A stretch of DNA of 64,000 nt from Flavobacterium undicola (lineage in GTDB: Bacteria; Bacteroidota; Bacteroidia; Flavobacteriales; Flavobacteriaceae), in the NCBI RefSeq assembly GCF_009909155.2, contig NZ_JAAAPM020000015.1, positions 1 to 64,000 of the forward strand, read 5' to 3'. A program made the position numbers and the translations under genes. The first letter of the stretch is position 1. Each line of letters begins with the position of its first letter. This document shows positions 16,895 through 26,196 of the stretch, in pieces. The notes under the pieces are model-generated. The model was given only the letters and a program-made list of their open reading frames with translations. It did not search any database and was not told where the DNA came from.

Positions 16895-18202
16895 TTAAAA
16901 CTTATGTTCCTCTTTACTAATCATTAATAACGAAAACAAAGAAATACAAGCAGCAATGGTCAAGTAAAAACCAACATAAGTCAAACTATAATGTGTTGCT
17001 AACCAAATAGCAATCATTGGCGCAAAAGCTGCTCCAAGGATTCCTGCCATATTAAAAGTTAATGATGCTCCTGAATAACGAACGGTAGTAGGAAACAATT
17101 CAGACAAGAAAGTTCCTAAAGGTCCATAAGTGAATCCCATCAAAGACATTCCCATACAAACAAAAGTGGTAACTAAGACTGTACTTCCTGAATTAAGAAA
17201 ATAAGAGAAGAAAAATCCAAAAATGGCAATTGCAATTGTGGTAAGAATAAGCATTTTTCGACGTCCAATCTTATCAGCAACCAAGGCCGAAATAGGAATA
17301 AACAATGCAAAAAACAATACCGAAAACAATTGGATTAACAAGGCATCTCTTTTGGTAAAACCCAAATCAGAAGTTGCCCAACTTAGTGTAAAAACCGTCA
17401 TCAAATAAAAAACCAAAAAGGTTGTAATAGCAGCAAAAGTTCCAAAAATTAGTTGATTCTTGTATGATTTCAACAAAGTAAAAAATGGAACCTTCACTTC
17501 CTGCTGTTCAACCTTAGAATTTTCAAAAGCAGGAGTTTCAGTAATTTTTAATCGGATATAAAAACCTACGATTACCAAAAGAGAACTGGTAATAAATGGA
17601 ATTCTCCATCCATAATCCATAAAATCAGCACTACTCATGTTATCGGTTAGCAGTAAAAATGTACCTCCCGAAAGCAGCAAACCTATTGGCGCCCCTAATT
17701 GTGGAAACATTCCGTACCAAGCACGTTTGTTAGGTGGTGCATTTTCGATCGCCAATAAAACAGCTCCACCCCATTCGCCTCCTAATCCAACACCTTGGCC
17801 AAATCGGCACAACATCAACAACAAAGGAGCGGCTATACCAATACTGGCATAACTTGGTAAAAAACCAATACTCACTGTCGAAATACCCATTGTTAACAAG
17901 GCAACAACCAAAGTAACTTTTCGTCCTACCTTATCTCCATAATGTCCAAAAACCGCTGAACCTAAAGGTCTGGATAAAAAAGCAATAGAAAAAGTCGCCA
18001 AAGATTCTAAAGTAGAAGTGGTACTATCGGATCCGGGGAAAAACAATTGCGGAAAAACCAAAACAGCTGCGTTGGCAAAAATATAGAAGTCAAAAAACTC
18101 TATGGTTGTTCCAATCAAACTACCAAAAAGAATGTGTTTCAATGAGTTTATTTTATTCGGATGTTCTTTCATCATCAAAAAATTAGGTTTAAAATCTTGC
18201 AA
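16895..18202 (-). CDS. MFS transporter, metabolite:H+ symporter (MHS) family
   Basis: A 12-helix major facilitator protein of 435 residues in the inner membrane. MHS features include the TTIEFFDFYIFA start of helix 1, LSRPLGSAVFGHYGDKVGRK as the helix 2-3 loop, GEWGGAVLL in helix 4-5 and VADKIGRRK in the central loop. Members carry organic acids, proline/betaine, shikimate and similar solutes with protons; the solute here cannot be named. Internal Met residues at 10-11 (MMKEHPNK) are alternative starts that would trim a hydrophilic lead. It lies alone between two plus-strand genes. Confidence 0.9.
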   Translation of the reverse strand: MQDFKPNFLMMKEHPNKINSLKHILFGSLIGTTIEFFDFYIFANAAVLVFPQLFFPGSDSTTSTLESLATFSIAFLSRPLGSAVFGHYGDKVGRKVTLVVALLTMGISTVSIGFLPSYASIGIAAPLLLMLCRFGQGVGLGGEWGGAVLLAIENAPPNKRAWYGMFPQLGAPIGLLLSGGTFLLLTDNMSSADFMDYGWRIPFITSSLLVIVGFYIRLKITETPAFENSKVEQQEVKVPFFTLLKSYKNQLIFGTFAAITTFLVFYLMTVFTLSWATSDLGFTKRDALLIQLFSVLFFALFIPISALVADKIGRRKMLILTTIAIAIFGFFFSYFLNSGSTVLVTTFVCMGMSLMGFTYGPLGTFLSELFPTTVRYSGASLTFNMAGILGAAFAPMIAIWLATHYSLTYVGFYLTIAACISLFSLLMISKEEHKF

Positions 18203-18280
18203 AAGTCCTCCTTATTTTTGAATGCCACAAATATTTAGTTCCAATATTTTTTGGTAATTTTACTCAAAACAAATTCAAAC

Positions 18281-19870
18281 ATGCCCAACGACTGTATCAG
18301 CTATCAAAAATCAGGATATTTCACTCCTTTGATGAATGATTATTTAGACCAAAATCCAAAGTTACAATCCTTATATAATCGGTTTCCAACATTTGAAAAT
18401 TTTGAAGCACAAATAGTCGAAAAACAGAATAATTTTAATAATAGCCATAGAGCGAGCCTAGTTTCAGTTCTCCAAAAACAATATGCTGAAATTGAAATTT
18501 CGCATCTAACCCAGCAAAATATAGAATCTTTAAAAGTCAACAACACTTTTACAGTCACTACCGGACATCAATTAAATTTGTTTTCTGGTCCTTTGTATTT
18601 TCTATACAAAATTATCTCTGTCATCAATTTAACAACCGAATTAAAAGTAAAATATCCTGCTTATAATTTTGTTCCCATTTATTGGATGGCAACCGAAGAC
18701 CATGATTTTGAAGAAATCAATTACTTTAATTTTAAAGGGAAAAAATTCCGTTGGAATGCAGAAAGTACTGGTCCCGTGGGAAGACTTTCAACCGAAGGCT
18801 TAGCTGATTTTTTCGAAATATTTTCACAAGAATTAGGTTCAAGCACCAATGCCGAAAAATTAAAAAAACTATTTCAAGAAGCTTATTTAAATCATGGCAA
18901 TCTTGCCGATGCTACCCGTTATTTAGCTAATGCACTATTTAGCGCACATGGTTTAGTAATTATTGATGCCGATAATGCTGATTTGAAAAGAAACTTTATT
19001 CCTTATATTAAGGAAGAATTAATTCAGCAGACAGCTCACAAAAAAGTACATGAAACAATTGAAAAACTAAAAGAATATACTATTCAAGTAAATCCTAGAG
19101 AAATCAATTTGTTTTATATCGAAGACAACTTAAGAGAACGCATTATTTATGAAAATGGAAAATATAGTGTAAACAATACTAAAATTGAGTTTTCTGAAAC
19201 TGAGATTTTAACATTAGCAGAAAGCAATCCTGAAAAATTCAGTCCTAATGTAATTATGCGTCCTTTGTACCAGGAAGTAATTCTGCCTAATCTTTGCTAC
19301 ATTGGCGGAGGCGGAGAAATCGCTTATTGGCTCGAATTAAAATCTTTTTTTGATGCGGTAAAAATTAGCTTTCCAATACTTTTAGTTCGTAATTCAGTTC
19401 TTTTAGCTACCGAAAAACAACTTAAAAAAGCCGATAAATTAAATCTTAGTTGGAATGATTTATTCTCAAAACAAAGCGATTTAGTAAACAATAAAGTCCA
19501 AATATTATCAGAAATAGATATTGATTTATCACTTTTGAAAACGCAATTACAAACACAATTTAGTATCCTGAATGAGATCACAACAAAAACAGATCCTTCA
19601 TTTGTGGGAGCAGTAAAAGCGCAGGAGATAAAACAAATCAAAGGTCTTGAAAATCTGGAAAAACGTTTGCTTAAAGCTGAAAAATTAAAACTAAAAGATA
19701 CCCTAACGCGTATCACTGATTTGCAAAACGAATTATTCCCTAATCAAAGTTTACAAGAAAGGCAAGCCAATTTTTCTGAATTCTATATAGAAAGTGGTGA
19801 ACATTTAATTGCTAAACTTATCGAACGCCTTAATCCTCTGGAACAGCGATTTGACATTATTGGATTATAA
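18281..19870 (+). CDS. bshC: Putative cysteine ligase BshC (bacillithiol synthesis)
   Basis: Thought to join cysteine to GlcN-malate in the last step of bacillithiol synthesis. The start is placed at the ATG at 18281 (MPNDCISYQKSGYFTPL); an earlier frame opening at 18251 has no support. About 529 residues, the normal BshC length. Family signatures include TTGHQLNLFSGPLYFLYK near residue 95, the HxGH-like YWMATEDHDFEE near 135-146, and the long C-terminal coiled coil rich in Lys/Glu/Leu. The partners bshA and bshB are not in this window. It lies upstream of ndk on the same strand, 85 nt apart. Confidence 0.93.
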   Translation: MPNDCISYQKSGYFTPLMNDYLDQNPKLQSLYNRFPTFENFEAQIVEKQNNFNNSHRASLVSVLQKQYAEIEISHLTQQNIESLKVNNTFTVTTGHQLNLFSGPLYFLYKIISVINLTTELKVKYPAYNFVPIYWMATEDHDFEEINYFNFKGKKFRWNAESTGPVGRLSTEGLADFFEIFSQELGSSTNAEKLKKLFQEAYLNHGNLADATRYLANALFSAHGLVIIDADNADLKRNFIPYIKEELIQQTAHKKVHETIEKLKEYTIQVNPREINLFYIEDNLRERIIYENGKYSVNNTKIEFSETEILTLAESNPEKFSPNVIMRPLYQEVILPNLCYIGGGGEIAYWLELKSFFDAVKISFPILLVRNSVLLATEKQLKKADKLNLSWNDLFSKQSDLVNNKVQILSEIDIDLSLLKTQLQTQFSILNEITTKTDPSFVGAVKAQEIKQIKGLENLEKRLLKAEKLKLKDTLTRITDLQNELFPNQSLQERQANFSEFYIESGEHLIAKLIERLNPLEQRFDIIGL

Positions 19871-19955
19871 AATTCCAAAAAAGAAGCGGTATTTTGGCGA
19901 AATAAAATTCGTAGATGTTAAAAAAAAACTACTTTTATAAAAAATTAAATTTAAA

Positions 19956-20375
19956 ATGACTACCAACAGAACTTTTACCATGATTAAGCCCGATGCTGTC
20001 GCTAATGGACACATTGGAAACATACTTGCAATGATTAACAATAACGGCTTTAAAATTGTATCGCTAAAGTTAACCCAACTTACTGTAGCCGATGCTCAAG
20101 CTTTTTATGCAGTACACGCAGCAAGACCTTTCTACGGAGAATTAGTAGAATTCATGTCTAGCGGACCTATTGTTGCAGCCATATTAGAAAAAGAAAATGC
20201 AGTTTTAGATTTCAGAACACTTATTGGTGCTACAAATCCAGCTGATGCTGCCGAAGGAACTATCCGTAAATTATACGCTACTTCAATGGGTGAAAATGCT
20301 GTTCACGGTTCTGACAGTGACGAAAATGCTACTATAGAAAGTGCTTTTCATTTTGCAGGAAGAGAACAATTTTAG
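19956..20375 (+). CDS. ndk: Nucleoside diphosphate kinase
   Basis: Moves the terminal phosphate of ATP onto other nucleoside diphosphates through a phospho-histidine. The 139-residue chain has the full family pattern: [10 protein letters not shown] with Lys11, [32 protein letters not shown], and the catalytic His117 in ENAVHGSDS. The length is the standard one. A strong bidirectional terminator lies at 20432-20467. Confidence 0.97.
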   Translation: MTTNRTFTMIKPDAVANGHIGNILAMINNNGFKIVSLKLTQLTVADAQAFYAVHAARPFYGELVEFMSSGPIVAAILEKENAVLDFRTLIGATNPADAAEGTIRKLYATSMGENAVHGSDSDENATIESAFHFAGREQF

Positions 20376-20431
20376 TATTCAGTAATCAAATTTTAGTGTT
20401 CAGTCACAGTTGAAAGTCGCAGATAAAAAAG

Positions 20432-20467
20432 AAATCCCGTCTCGTTTTTTAGAACAAGACGGGATTT
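20432..20467. terminator. Bidirectional terminator, ndk / DUF721 gene
   Basis: 15-bp stem around AATCCCGTCT with T-runs on both strands. The single mismatched pair becomes G-U only in minus-strand RNA, so it may serve the DUF721 gene best. Confidence 0.85.
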
Positions 20468-20512
20468 TTTTATTTGATAATAACTGATTACTAAAAATCT
20501 GAACACTGACCA

Positions 20513-20809
20513 CTACCTAAGAACCACCTCTTTCACCACATCGCGACGCAATTCTTCATTAATCATCGCTACAATTTTAGATTTTCCGTGGCTTAGTTCT
20601 TCTCTTAATACCGATGATGTTAATTCCACATACAAAGTACTGCCTTTTAAAACCACATTACGGGTGTAGCTGTTTACGCCGTTACCCATTAAATTTTGCC
20701 AAGCTTCCTTTACGTTAATTCCGTCCATTCCTGACTGCAACTTATTCACTTGAATAATTTGCTTCAAAACATCGCCTACAGTACTTTGATTATTTAGTCT
20801 TTTCGCCAT
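20513..20809 (-). CDS. DUF721 domain protein (DciA-related fold)
   Basis: A 98-residue cytoplasmic protein with the DUF721 pattern: VGDVLKQIIQVNKLQ, then EAWQNLMGNGVNSYT, LKGSTLYVELTSSVLREEL and a C-terminal helix. DUF721 includes DciA, the ancestral helicase operator of replication; whether this short form does that job is inference. Its start overlaps the end of the upstream lipoprotein gene by 20 nt, so the two are translated from one mRNA. Confidence 0.85.
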   Translation of the reverse strand: MAKRLNNQSTVGDVLKQIIQVNKLQSGMDGINVKEAWQNLMGNGVNSYTRNVVLKGSTLYVELTSSVLREELSHGKSKIVAMINEELRRDVVKEVVLR

Positions 20810-21233
20810 CTCCTAATAAATTTATTGGTCCTGCTTTTTTATATTGGTATTCTTTATTTTGATCATTTTTAATCAGCATTTCATCATCTGAAATACTTAC
20901 TAATTCTTCGCTCCACTTGGCATAAGCCGTTGTATAATCTAAATAAACGTGCTCTTTTTCAAATCGTACATTCACTTTTTCGTAGTCATCATTCACTAAA
21001 AAAGTACCATCAAATTGCGGTCTTACCTTTCTTCGAATTCCTTTATTATTGGCTATTTCAAAAAAATCAAAATTCTCATTCATCTTGTATTCCTTATCCT
21101 CACCTTCTTTAAAACTCACCTTCTCAATTTCCCAATATCCATTCAATTTACTAATATCTTCAGGAGTAATTTTTTGTTGACAAGACACTAAAAACAAGCA
21201 TACAAAAAGAATTTTAAAACTGTTTTTCATCAT
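20790..21233 (-). CDS. Lipocalin-like lipoprotein
   Basis: A 147-residue lipoprotein with signal and lipobox LVSC (Cys18). The mature part begins with a DISKLNGYWEIEKV segment, the usual opening of lipocalin-like small barrels of Bacteroidota, followed by alternating beta strands with Tyr/Phe. No ligand can be inferred. It overlaps the DUF721 gene by 20 nt. A -7-like TAACTTTG sits on the minus strand at 21275-21268. Confidence 0.75.
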   Translation of the reverse strand: MMKNSFKILFVCLFLVSCQQKITPEDISKLNGYWEIEKVSFKEGEDKEYKMNENFDFFEIANNKGIRRKVRPQFDGTFLVNDDYEKVNVRFEKEHVYLDYTTAYAKWSEELVSISDDEMLIKNDQNKEYQYKKAGPINLLGDGEKTK

Positions 21234-21373
21234 AAATACTTTTAATTAACTACTGTGATTACTGAGACAAAGTTAGCTTTATTAAAGTTAACTTTTATAA
21301 AAAATTCAAAGCCCACTTAAACTATTTTATATATTTTTGGTCTTAAAGTAGTTAGAACTAAAACTGTAAAATC

Positions 21374-22441
21374 ATGTCAAAAATACTCCTTAGTTTCCTT
21401 AGTCTTTGCCTATTTGTGAATTGTACTTCTGAAACCAGCTCTCCTTCAACTACTACAGAAAACCTATATTTCCCTCCACTAACAGGAACAAATTGGGAAA
21501 CCAAATCTATTGCTGATTTAGGATGGAAACAAGAAGCAGTCCAACCCTTATTAGATTATTTAGAGCTTAAACATTCTAAATCTTTTATGATTCTAGTCAA
21601 CGGACGCATTGTAATGGAAAATTATTTCAATGGACATTCGGCAACTACTAATTGGTATTGGGCAAGTGCGGGAAAAACATTGACAGCAACACTCACTGGA
21701 ATTGCAGAACAAGAAGGTTTTATCAATACAAACAATAAAGTATCGGATTATATTGGTACAGGATGGACATCTGAGACTTTAGCAAAAGAAAATCTAATCA
21801 GTTGCAAAAACTTACTCACTATGACATCGGGAATTGAAGATATTGCCAATGGTGATGATGTTTCCCCGTCGAGTCTAACCTACAAAGCCGATGCAGGAAC
21901 ACGTTGGGCATATCATAATGTATATGTAAAATTGCAAGATGTTATTGCTCAAGCCACAGGACAAAGTTGGAGCAATTATTTCAACACAAGACTTCGAGAT
22001 AAAATTGGAATGAATGGAACTTGGTTACCTCTAGACAACAATATTGTCTATTTCAGTACCACTAGAAGTATGGCCCGCTTTGGTTTATTGATGTTAAACA
22101 AAGGAAAATGGGAAAATAACATTATTTTAAATGAAGCTTTTTTCAATTCAGCTACTACAACTTCCCAAAATATTAATCTTTCTTACGGTTATTTATGGTG
22201 GTTGAACGGAAAATCGAGTTACCATTTACCACAAAGCCAACTGCAATTATCAGGAAGCATCATTCCAAACGAACCAAATGATATGTTCATGGCATTGGGC
22301 AAAAATGACCAGAAAATCTATGTCATTCCAAGTAAAAAAATGGTGGTAATTAGAATGGGAGACGCAGCCGACAATGTTAATCTAGCCTTGTCTGATTTTG
22401 ACAATACACTTTGGCAAAAAATAAATGCTTTATATCAGTAA
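21374..22441 (+). CDS. Serine hydrolase lipoprotein, class C beta-lactamase-like
   Basis: A 355-residue lipoprotein (lipobox FVNC, Cys17) with the penicillin-binding-protein/beta-lactamase fold. The catalytic SxxK motif is SAGK at 98-101 and the second motif Tyr-x-Asn is YHN at 180-182. The segments LLTMTSGIED and ARFGLLMLNKGKW are typical of this family. Such proteins are peptidases, esterases or amidases of the envelope; real beta-lactam hydrolysis is only one possibility. It stands alone, with no partner gene to hint at the substrate. Confidence 0.88.
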   Translation: MSKILLSFLSLCLFVNCTSETSSPSTTTENLYFPPLTGTNWETKSIADLGWKQEAVQPLLDYLELKHSKSFMILVNGRIVMENYFNGHSATTNWYWASAGKTLTATLTGIAEQEGFINTNNKVSDYIGTGWTSETLAKENLISCKNLLTMTSGIEDIANGDDVSPSSLTYKADAGTRWAYHNVYVKLQDVIAQATGQSWSNYFNTRLRDKIGMNGTWLPLDNNIVYFSTTRSMARFGLLMLNKGKWENNIILNEAFFNSATTTSQNINLSYGYLWWLNGKSSYHLPQSQLQLSGSIIPNEPNDMFMALGKNDQKIYVIPSKKMVVIRMGDAADNVNLALSDFDNTLWQKINALYQ

Positions 22442-22618
22442 TTATCGTTTAGAACGTATCCTTTTTAACATTCCCATAAAAAAGAATCCTATACCCAAAA
22501 CCAACAAAATATAATAAAAAGACAAACTTTTATCTTTTAAAACATTGGCTAAAACAAAACTGATAACACTTGCAAAATAGAAAGCTACAGGCGTTATATT
22601 TTTAAATGAAGAAAACAT
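22442..22618 (-). CDS. 58-residue membrane protein downstream of ftsY
   Basis: A short ORF begins with ATG at 22618 and ends with TAA at 22442, 9 nt after the ftsY stop on the same strand. The product has two hydrophobic segments (about residues 9-26 and 33-50), a short polar loop (LKDKS) and a basic tail ending RIRSKR, a typical two-helix inner-membrane protein. No family name is known to me. Codon use and spacing look like those of real genes nearby. Confidence 0.7.
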   Translation of the reverse strand: MFSSFKNITPVAFYFASVISFVLANVLKDKSLSFYYILLVLGIGFFFMGMLKRIRSKR

Positions 22619-22627
22619 ATTTATTTT

Positions 22628-23608
22628 TTATTTAAAGAAACTATCGATAAATTCAAATTTATTAAAGACTTGTAAATCTTCAATACCCTCACCAACTCCA
22701 ATGTATTTTACAGGAATTTGAAATTGATCTGAAATTCCAATAACAACACCACCTTTGGCAGTACCGTCAAGTTTAGTCACAGCTAATGAAGTTACTTCGG
22801 TTGCAGCAGTAAATTGCTTGGCTTGCTCAAAAGCATTTTGACCGGTTGAACCATCAAGAACTAACAACACATCATGAGGTGCATCGGCAACTACTTTTTG
22901 CATTACGCGTTTTACTTTTGACAATTCATTCATCAAATTAACCTTGTTATGCAAACGTCCTGCAGTATCAATAATTACAATATCGGCATCTTGTGCCACA
23001 GCTGATTGTAATGTATCAAAAGCGACAGAGGCTGGATCAGAACCCATATTCTGTCTTACAATTGGCACATCAACTCTATCAGCCCAAATTTGTAATTGGT
23101 CAATAGCAGCAGCTCTAAAAGTATCGGCTGCCCCAAGAACCACTTTGTAACCTTGCTTTTTAAATTGGTAAGCCAGTTTTCCAATAGTAGTTGTTTTACC
23201 CACTCCGTTAACTCCAACAACCATTAAAACATATGGTTTTATATTAACCGGAATTACAAATTCAGTTGCTTCACCAGTATTAGTTTCTGAAAGCAAAGCT
23301 GCAATTTCTTCTTGTAGAATTTGATTTAGTTCTGAAGTACCTAAATACTTGTCTTCAGACACACGTTTTTCTATACGGGTTATTATTTTTAAAGTAGTAT
23401 CAACACCTACATCAGAAGAAACAAGAATTTCTTCTAAGTTATCCAAAACATCATCATCAACCTTAGACTTCCCTACTATTGCTTTACTTAGTTTAGAAAA
23501 GAAAGTAGTTTTTGTTTTTTCCAGACCTTTATCTAAGGTTTGCTTCGCCTGTTCGCTTATGCTCGGGTCCTTTTTCTCTGTAGAAAATATTCTTTTAAAA
23601 AAACTCAT
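22628..23608 (-). CDS. ftsY: Signal recognition particle receptor FtsY
   Basis: SRP-receptor GTPase that brings ribosome-nascent chains to the SecYEG/YidC membrane machinery. The 326-residue chain has a short acidic/basic A-type lead, the helical N domain (about 40-120), and the G domain: GVNGVGKTT at 132-140, DTFRAAA at 162-168, IDTAGR near 217 and TKLDGTAKGG near 278. It follows DUF4295 in the order rpmB-rpmG-DUF4295-ftsY, a common Bacteroidota arrangement. A terminator at 23687-23717 separates it from the ribosomal genes, so it may have its own promoter. Confidence 0.97.
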   Translation of the reverse strand: MSFFKRIFSTEKKDPSISEQAKQTLDKGLEKTKTTFFSKLSKAIVGKSKVDDDVLDNLEEILVSSDVGVDTTLKIITRIEKRVSEDKYLGTSELNQILQEEIAALLSETNTGEATEFVIPVNIKPYVLMVVGVNGVGKTTTIGKLAYQFKKQGYKVVLGAADTFRAAAIDQLQIWADRVDVPIVRQNMGSDPASVAFDTLQSAVAQDADIVIIDTAGRLHNKVNLMNELSKVKRVMQKVVADAPHDVLLVLDGSTGQNAFEQAKQFTAATEVTSLAVTKLDGTAKGGVVIGISDQFQIPVKYIGVGEGIEDLQVFNKFEFIDSFFK

Positions 23609-23686
23609 CGTATATACAGTATTAATAACAAGAGGGATTAGCCAATAAATACTAATACCACTTTCAAAGAGTAAATATAGAAAATA

Positions 23687-23717
23687 AAAAAGCTACTTCC
23701 TGAAGAAAGTAGCTTTT
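23687..23717 (-). terminator. Terminator after DUF4295
   Basis: Stem AAAAGCTACTT / AAGTAGCTTTT, with Ts following on the minus strand, 20 nt past the DUF4295 stop. Confidence 0.8.
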
Positions 23718-23736
23718 CTATATATGCTTTTATTAA

Positions 23737-23889
23737 TTATTTCTTTTTCAAGAATTCATCAACTAATTCAGGTGCAACGATAGTTTCTACGAAAGTATAT
23801 GCGCCAGTTTTTGGAGATTTAACCATTTTAATGGCTTTTGATAATCTCTTAGAAGAAGTTTGTAACGATGCTACGGTTTTCTTTGCCAT
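23737..23889 (-). CDS. DUF4295 small protein (50 aa)
   Basis: A 50-residue basic protein read from ATG at 23889 to TAA at 23737, beginning MAKKTVASLQTSSKRLSK and ending with three Lys. It matches the DUF4295 family, found next to rpmG/rpmB in Bacteroidota and likely ribosome-associated. That role is inference from location and charge. Confidence 0.9.
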   Translation of the reverse strand: MAKKTVASLQTSSKRLSKAIKMVKSPKTGAYTFVETIVAPELVDEFLKKK

Positions 23890-23968
23890 GATTTAAATGT
23901 TATTTGAATTTTAATAAACTCTCTCTAAATGTAAGCATTTTGAGATTTTGCATTAAAATTTCTAATTA

Positions 23969-24151
23969 TTACTTAATTTCTTTGTGAACAGTTACTTTCT
24001 TCAATACAGGGTTGAATTTTTTAATTTCCAATCTGTCTGGAGTGTTTTTCTTGTTCTTTGTTGTTATGTATCTTGAAGTACCCGCTACGCCTGAAGCTTT
24101 GTGCTCAGTACATTCTAAAATTACCTGGATTCTATTACCTTTCTTTGCCAT
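23969..24151 (-). CDS. rpmG: 50S ribosomal protein L33
   Basis: A 60-residue L33 ([18 protein letters not shown]...[19 protein letters not shown]). Only one Cys is present, so it is the zinc-free form. It sits 30 nt after rpmB and 79 nt before DUF4295, all on the minus strand. Confidence 0.97.
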   Translation of the reverse strand: MAKKGNRIQVILECTEHKASGVAGTSRYITTKNKKNTPDRLEIKKFNPVLKKVTVHKEIK

Positions 24152-24181
24152 CTTGCTATATATTTATTTAGGAAATAAAGA

Positions 24182-24418
24182 TTATTTAATAAATCCTTGA
24201 GACTGTGCTTTTTTCAAAACAGCGTCAATTCCATTTTTATTAATTGTTTTTATCGTAGATGCTGCTACTCTAAGAGTAATCCATCTATCTTCTTCTGGAA
24301 GATAAAAACGCTTTTTAACTAAGTTTACAGAAAACTTTCTCTTAGTTTTATTCATAGCGTGAGAAACGTTATTTCCTACCATCGCTCTTTTACCTGTAAG
24401 GTCACAAACTCTTGACAT
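24182..24418 (-). CDS. rpmB: 50S ribosomal protein L28
   Basis: A 78-residue L28 ([21 protein letters not shown]...[15 protein letters not shown]). A single Cys in the N-terminal motif points to the zinc-free form. It is the first gene of the rpmB-rpmG-DUF4295 unit, with a promoter-like sequence at 24457-24483. Confidence 0.97.
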   Translation of the reverse strand: MSRVCDLTGKRAMVGNNVSHAMNKTKRKFSVNLVKKRFYLPEEDRWITLRVAASTIKTINKNGIDAVLKKAQSQGFIK

Positions 24419-24456
24419 TATACTTATCTTTTATATCGTTATTCAAAATCAGGGTG

Positions 24457-24483
24457 CAAAGAAAAGAAAAATAAACGGTTCAA
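24457..24483 (-). promoter_or_regulatory. Probable rpmB promoter
   Basis: The minus strand reads TTG-N16-TTTCTTTG followed by GCACCC. One position of the -7 box deviates (T for A), but the next six bases match those of the rRNA promoters at 326-355 and 561-590. Confidence 0.5.
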
Positions 24484-24492
24484 ACAAAAAAA

Positions 24493-25746
24493 TTACAAGA
24501 CATTTTTAAAAATTTCTTTCTTTAGTATTTCTAAACTTTTAATCAATGCTCTATCTATCACTTTCTCACGTGGTTGACCAAAATTAAACTCTTCTACGAT
24601 TACCTCATTTGGAGTTGCCAAAGCAATAAAAACACTCCCTAATTCGGCTTTTTCATCTCCTTTTGTGGGTCCGGCATTTCCTGTTGTTGCAATTGCGTAA
24701 TCCGTGTTTAATAGCTTCTTAACATTCAACGCCATGGCTTTAGCCACCTCAGCACTTACAACCGAATATTCTTCGATTAATTTTTCTGGAATCCCCAATA
24801 CAGTTATCTTAGTTTCAGTTGCGTAAGAAACCACACTTCCTTTAAAATAATTAGAAGCACCCGCTACCGATGATAAACTTGCCGCTATTTGACCTCCTGT
24901 ACAACTCTCAGCCGTAGCAATGGTTTTCTGCTGTTTTTTCAGCATTTTACCTACTAAAACCTCAATCGTTTCATCTTCTTCGAAACCAACAATAATATCA
25001 TTGATAATAGCATCTAAAGAAACCACATAAGAATCAATTGTTTTTTCTAATTCTTCTTTATCCTTTCCTCTTGCCGAAAGACGCAAACGCACTCTTCCCG
25101 GAGCTGGCAAATAAGCTAACTTAATAAATTCAGGCAAACTATTTTCCCAATCTTCAATTCGTTCCGCCACCATACTTTCGCCTTGTCCATACGTAAGAAT
25201 CGTTTTATGGATAATATAAGGACGATCATACTCTTTGACAACCTTTGGAATTATCTCATTCTCTACCAAATATTTCATTTCAAAAGGAACTCCCGGCAGC
25301 GAAACAAAAACCGTATTTTCTTTTTTCATCCACATTCCCGGAGCTGTCCCCACCTGATTATGAAGTACGGTACAACGTGATGGAACTAATGCTTGATCTT
25401 TATTGATTTGGGTAATAGTACGCTTATAAAAACCTTCAATTAACTGTGTAACATGCTTTAAAACCTCCTGATCTACAATTAACTCATCTTCAAAATAATC
25501 GCAGAATGTTTTTTTAGTGACATCATCTTTTGTTGGCCCCAAACCTCCAGTAATAATGACCAAATCGACCTTGTTTTGCAATTTTACAAAAGTATCTAAG
25601 ATGTGTTGTTTATCATCACTAATAGAAATCATCTCATGAATCTCTACTCCTATTTTGTCCAGGGATTTTGCAATAAACCCCGAATTAGTATCTATAATTT
25701 GTCCTATTAAAATCTCATCTCCTATAGTAACAATGGTTGCTTTCAT
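24493..25746 (-). CDS. cinA: CinA-family protein
   Basis: Two-domain protein: an N-terminal molybdopterin-binding-like domain ([21 protein letters not shown], then [12 protein letters not shown]) and a C-terminal nicotinamide-nucleotide amidase (PncC-like) domain ([28 protein letters not shown]). The full domain pair at 417 residues is the standard CinA form. It probably works in pyridine-nucleotide repair; in some bacteria it is linked with competence, but no competence gene is near. It has a terminator-like hairpin on its upstream side (25784-25812), so it is likely an independent unit. Confidence 0.92.
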   Translation of the reverse strand: MKATIVTIGDEILIGQIIDTNSGFIAKSLDKIGVEIHEMISISDDKQHILDTFVKLQNKVDLVIITGGLGPTKDDVTKKTFCDYFEDELIVDQEVLKHVTQLIEGFYKRTITQINKDQALVPSRCTVLHNQVGTAPGMWMKKENTVFVSLPGVPFEMKYLVENEIIPKVVKEYDRPYIIHKTILTYGQGESMVAERIEDWENSLPEFIKLAYLPAPGRVRLRLSARGKDKEELEKTIDSYVVSLDAIINDIIVGFEEDETIEVLVGKMLKKQQKTIATAESCTGGQIAASLSSVAGASNYFKGSVVSYATETKITVLGIPEKLIEEYSVVSAEVAKAMALNVKKLLNTDYAIATTGNAGPTKGDEKAELGSVFIALATPNEVIVEEFNFGQPREKVIDRALIKSLEILKKEIFKNVL

Positions 25747-25783
25747 CTATTAATCTGATAATTTAAAATCCTTATAAAATAAA

Positions 25784-25812
25784 ATCAACATTCAAAAAAA
25801 TTGAATGTTGAT
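25784..25812 (-). terminator. Terminator after the Hpt gene
   Basis: 12-bp stem ATCAACATTCAA / TTGAATGTTGAT with Ts after it on the minus strand, 40 nt past the Hpt stop. Confidence 0.75.
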
Positions 25813-25851
25813 TCTTGTTGTTTTTTTATTTAAAAAATTGGAGACCTAAAA

Positions 25852-26196
25852 TTATAAATCAAAGTCTTTCTTAATCTCCTTAATTGCTTCTTTAACCTGA
25901 GTTTTTATACTATCAAAAGTATGTTCAATATCTTTTCTTTTGCCTTCTTCTTTAGTCCAGGCTTCTACCTGAAGAATTTCCTCAAAAGCTACCGTCATAC
26001 CCAACAAGTCTAAAGTTGGCTTGATTTTATGTGCATAAGCATAGGCATGCTTATGATCTTTCTTCTTAATCCCTTCTTTAATTTGCGCCAAATCTTCTGG
26101 AACATCATTTACAAACAAGGTTAGAATTTCGTTTACAAATTCTGTATCATTATCAGAAATTGCGTATACTTTTGCTAAGTTATAGTTTAAAGCCAT
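25852..26196 (-). CDS. Hpt (histidine phosphotransfer) domain protein
   Basis: A 114-residue all-helical protein with the phospho-acceptor motif AYAHKIKPTLDLLGM, where the His is followed by Lys and the LLGM turn as in Hpt domains. It would relay phosphate between response regulators and a hybrid kinase, but no such partner is in the window. Its ATG overlaps the stop of the upstream FAH gene in a TAATG arrangement (1-nt overlap), so translation is probably coupled. A terminator follows. Confidence 0.85.
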   Translation of the reverse strand: MALNYNLAKVYAISDNDTEFVNEILTLFVNDVPEDLAQIKEGIKKKDHKHAYAYAHKIKPTLDLLGMTVAFEEILQVEAWTKEEGKRKDIEHTFDSIKTQVKEAIKEIKKDFDL

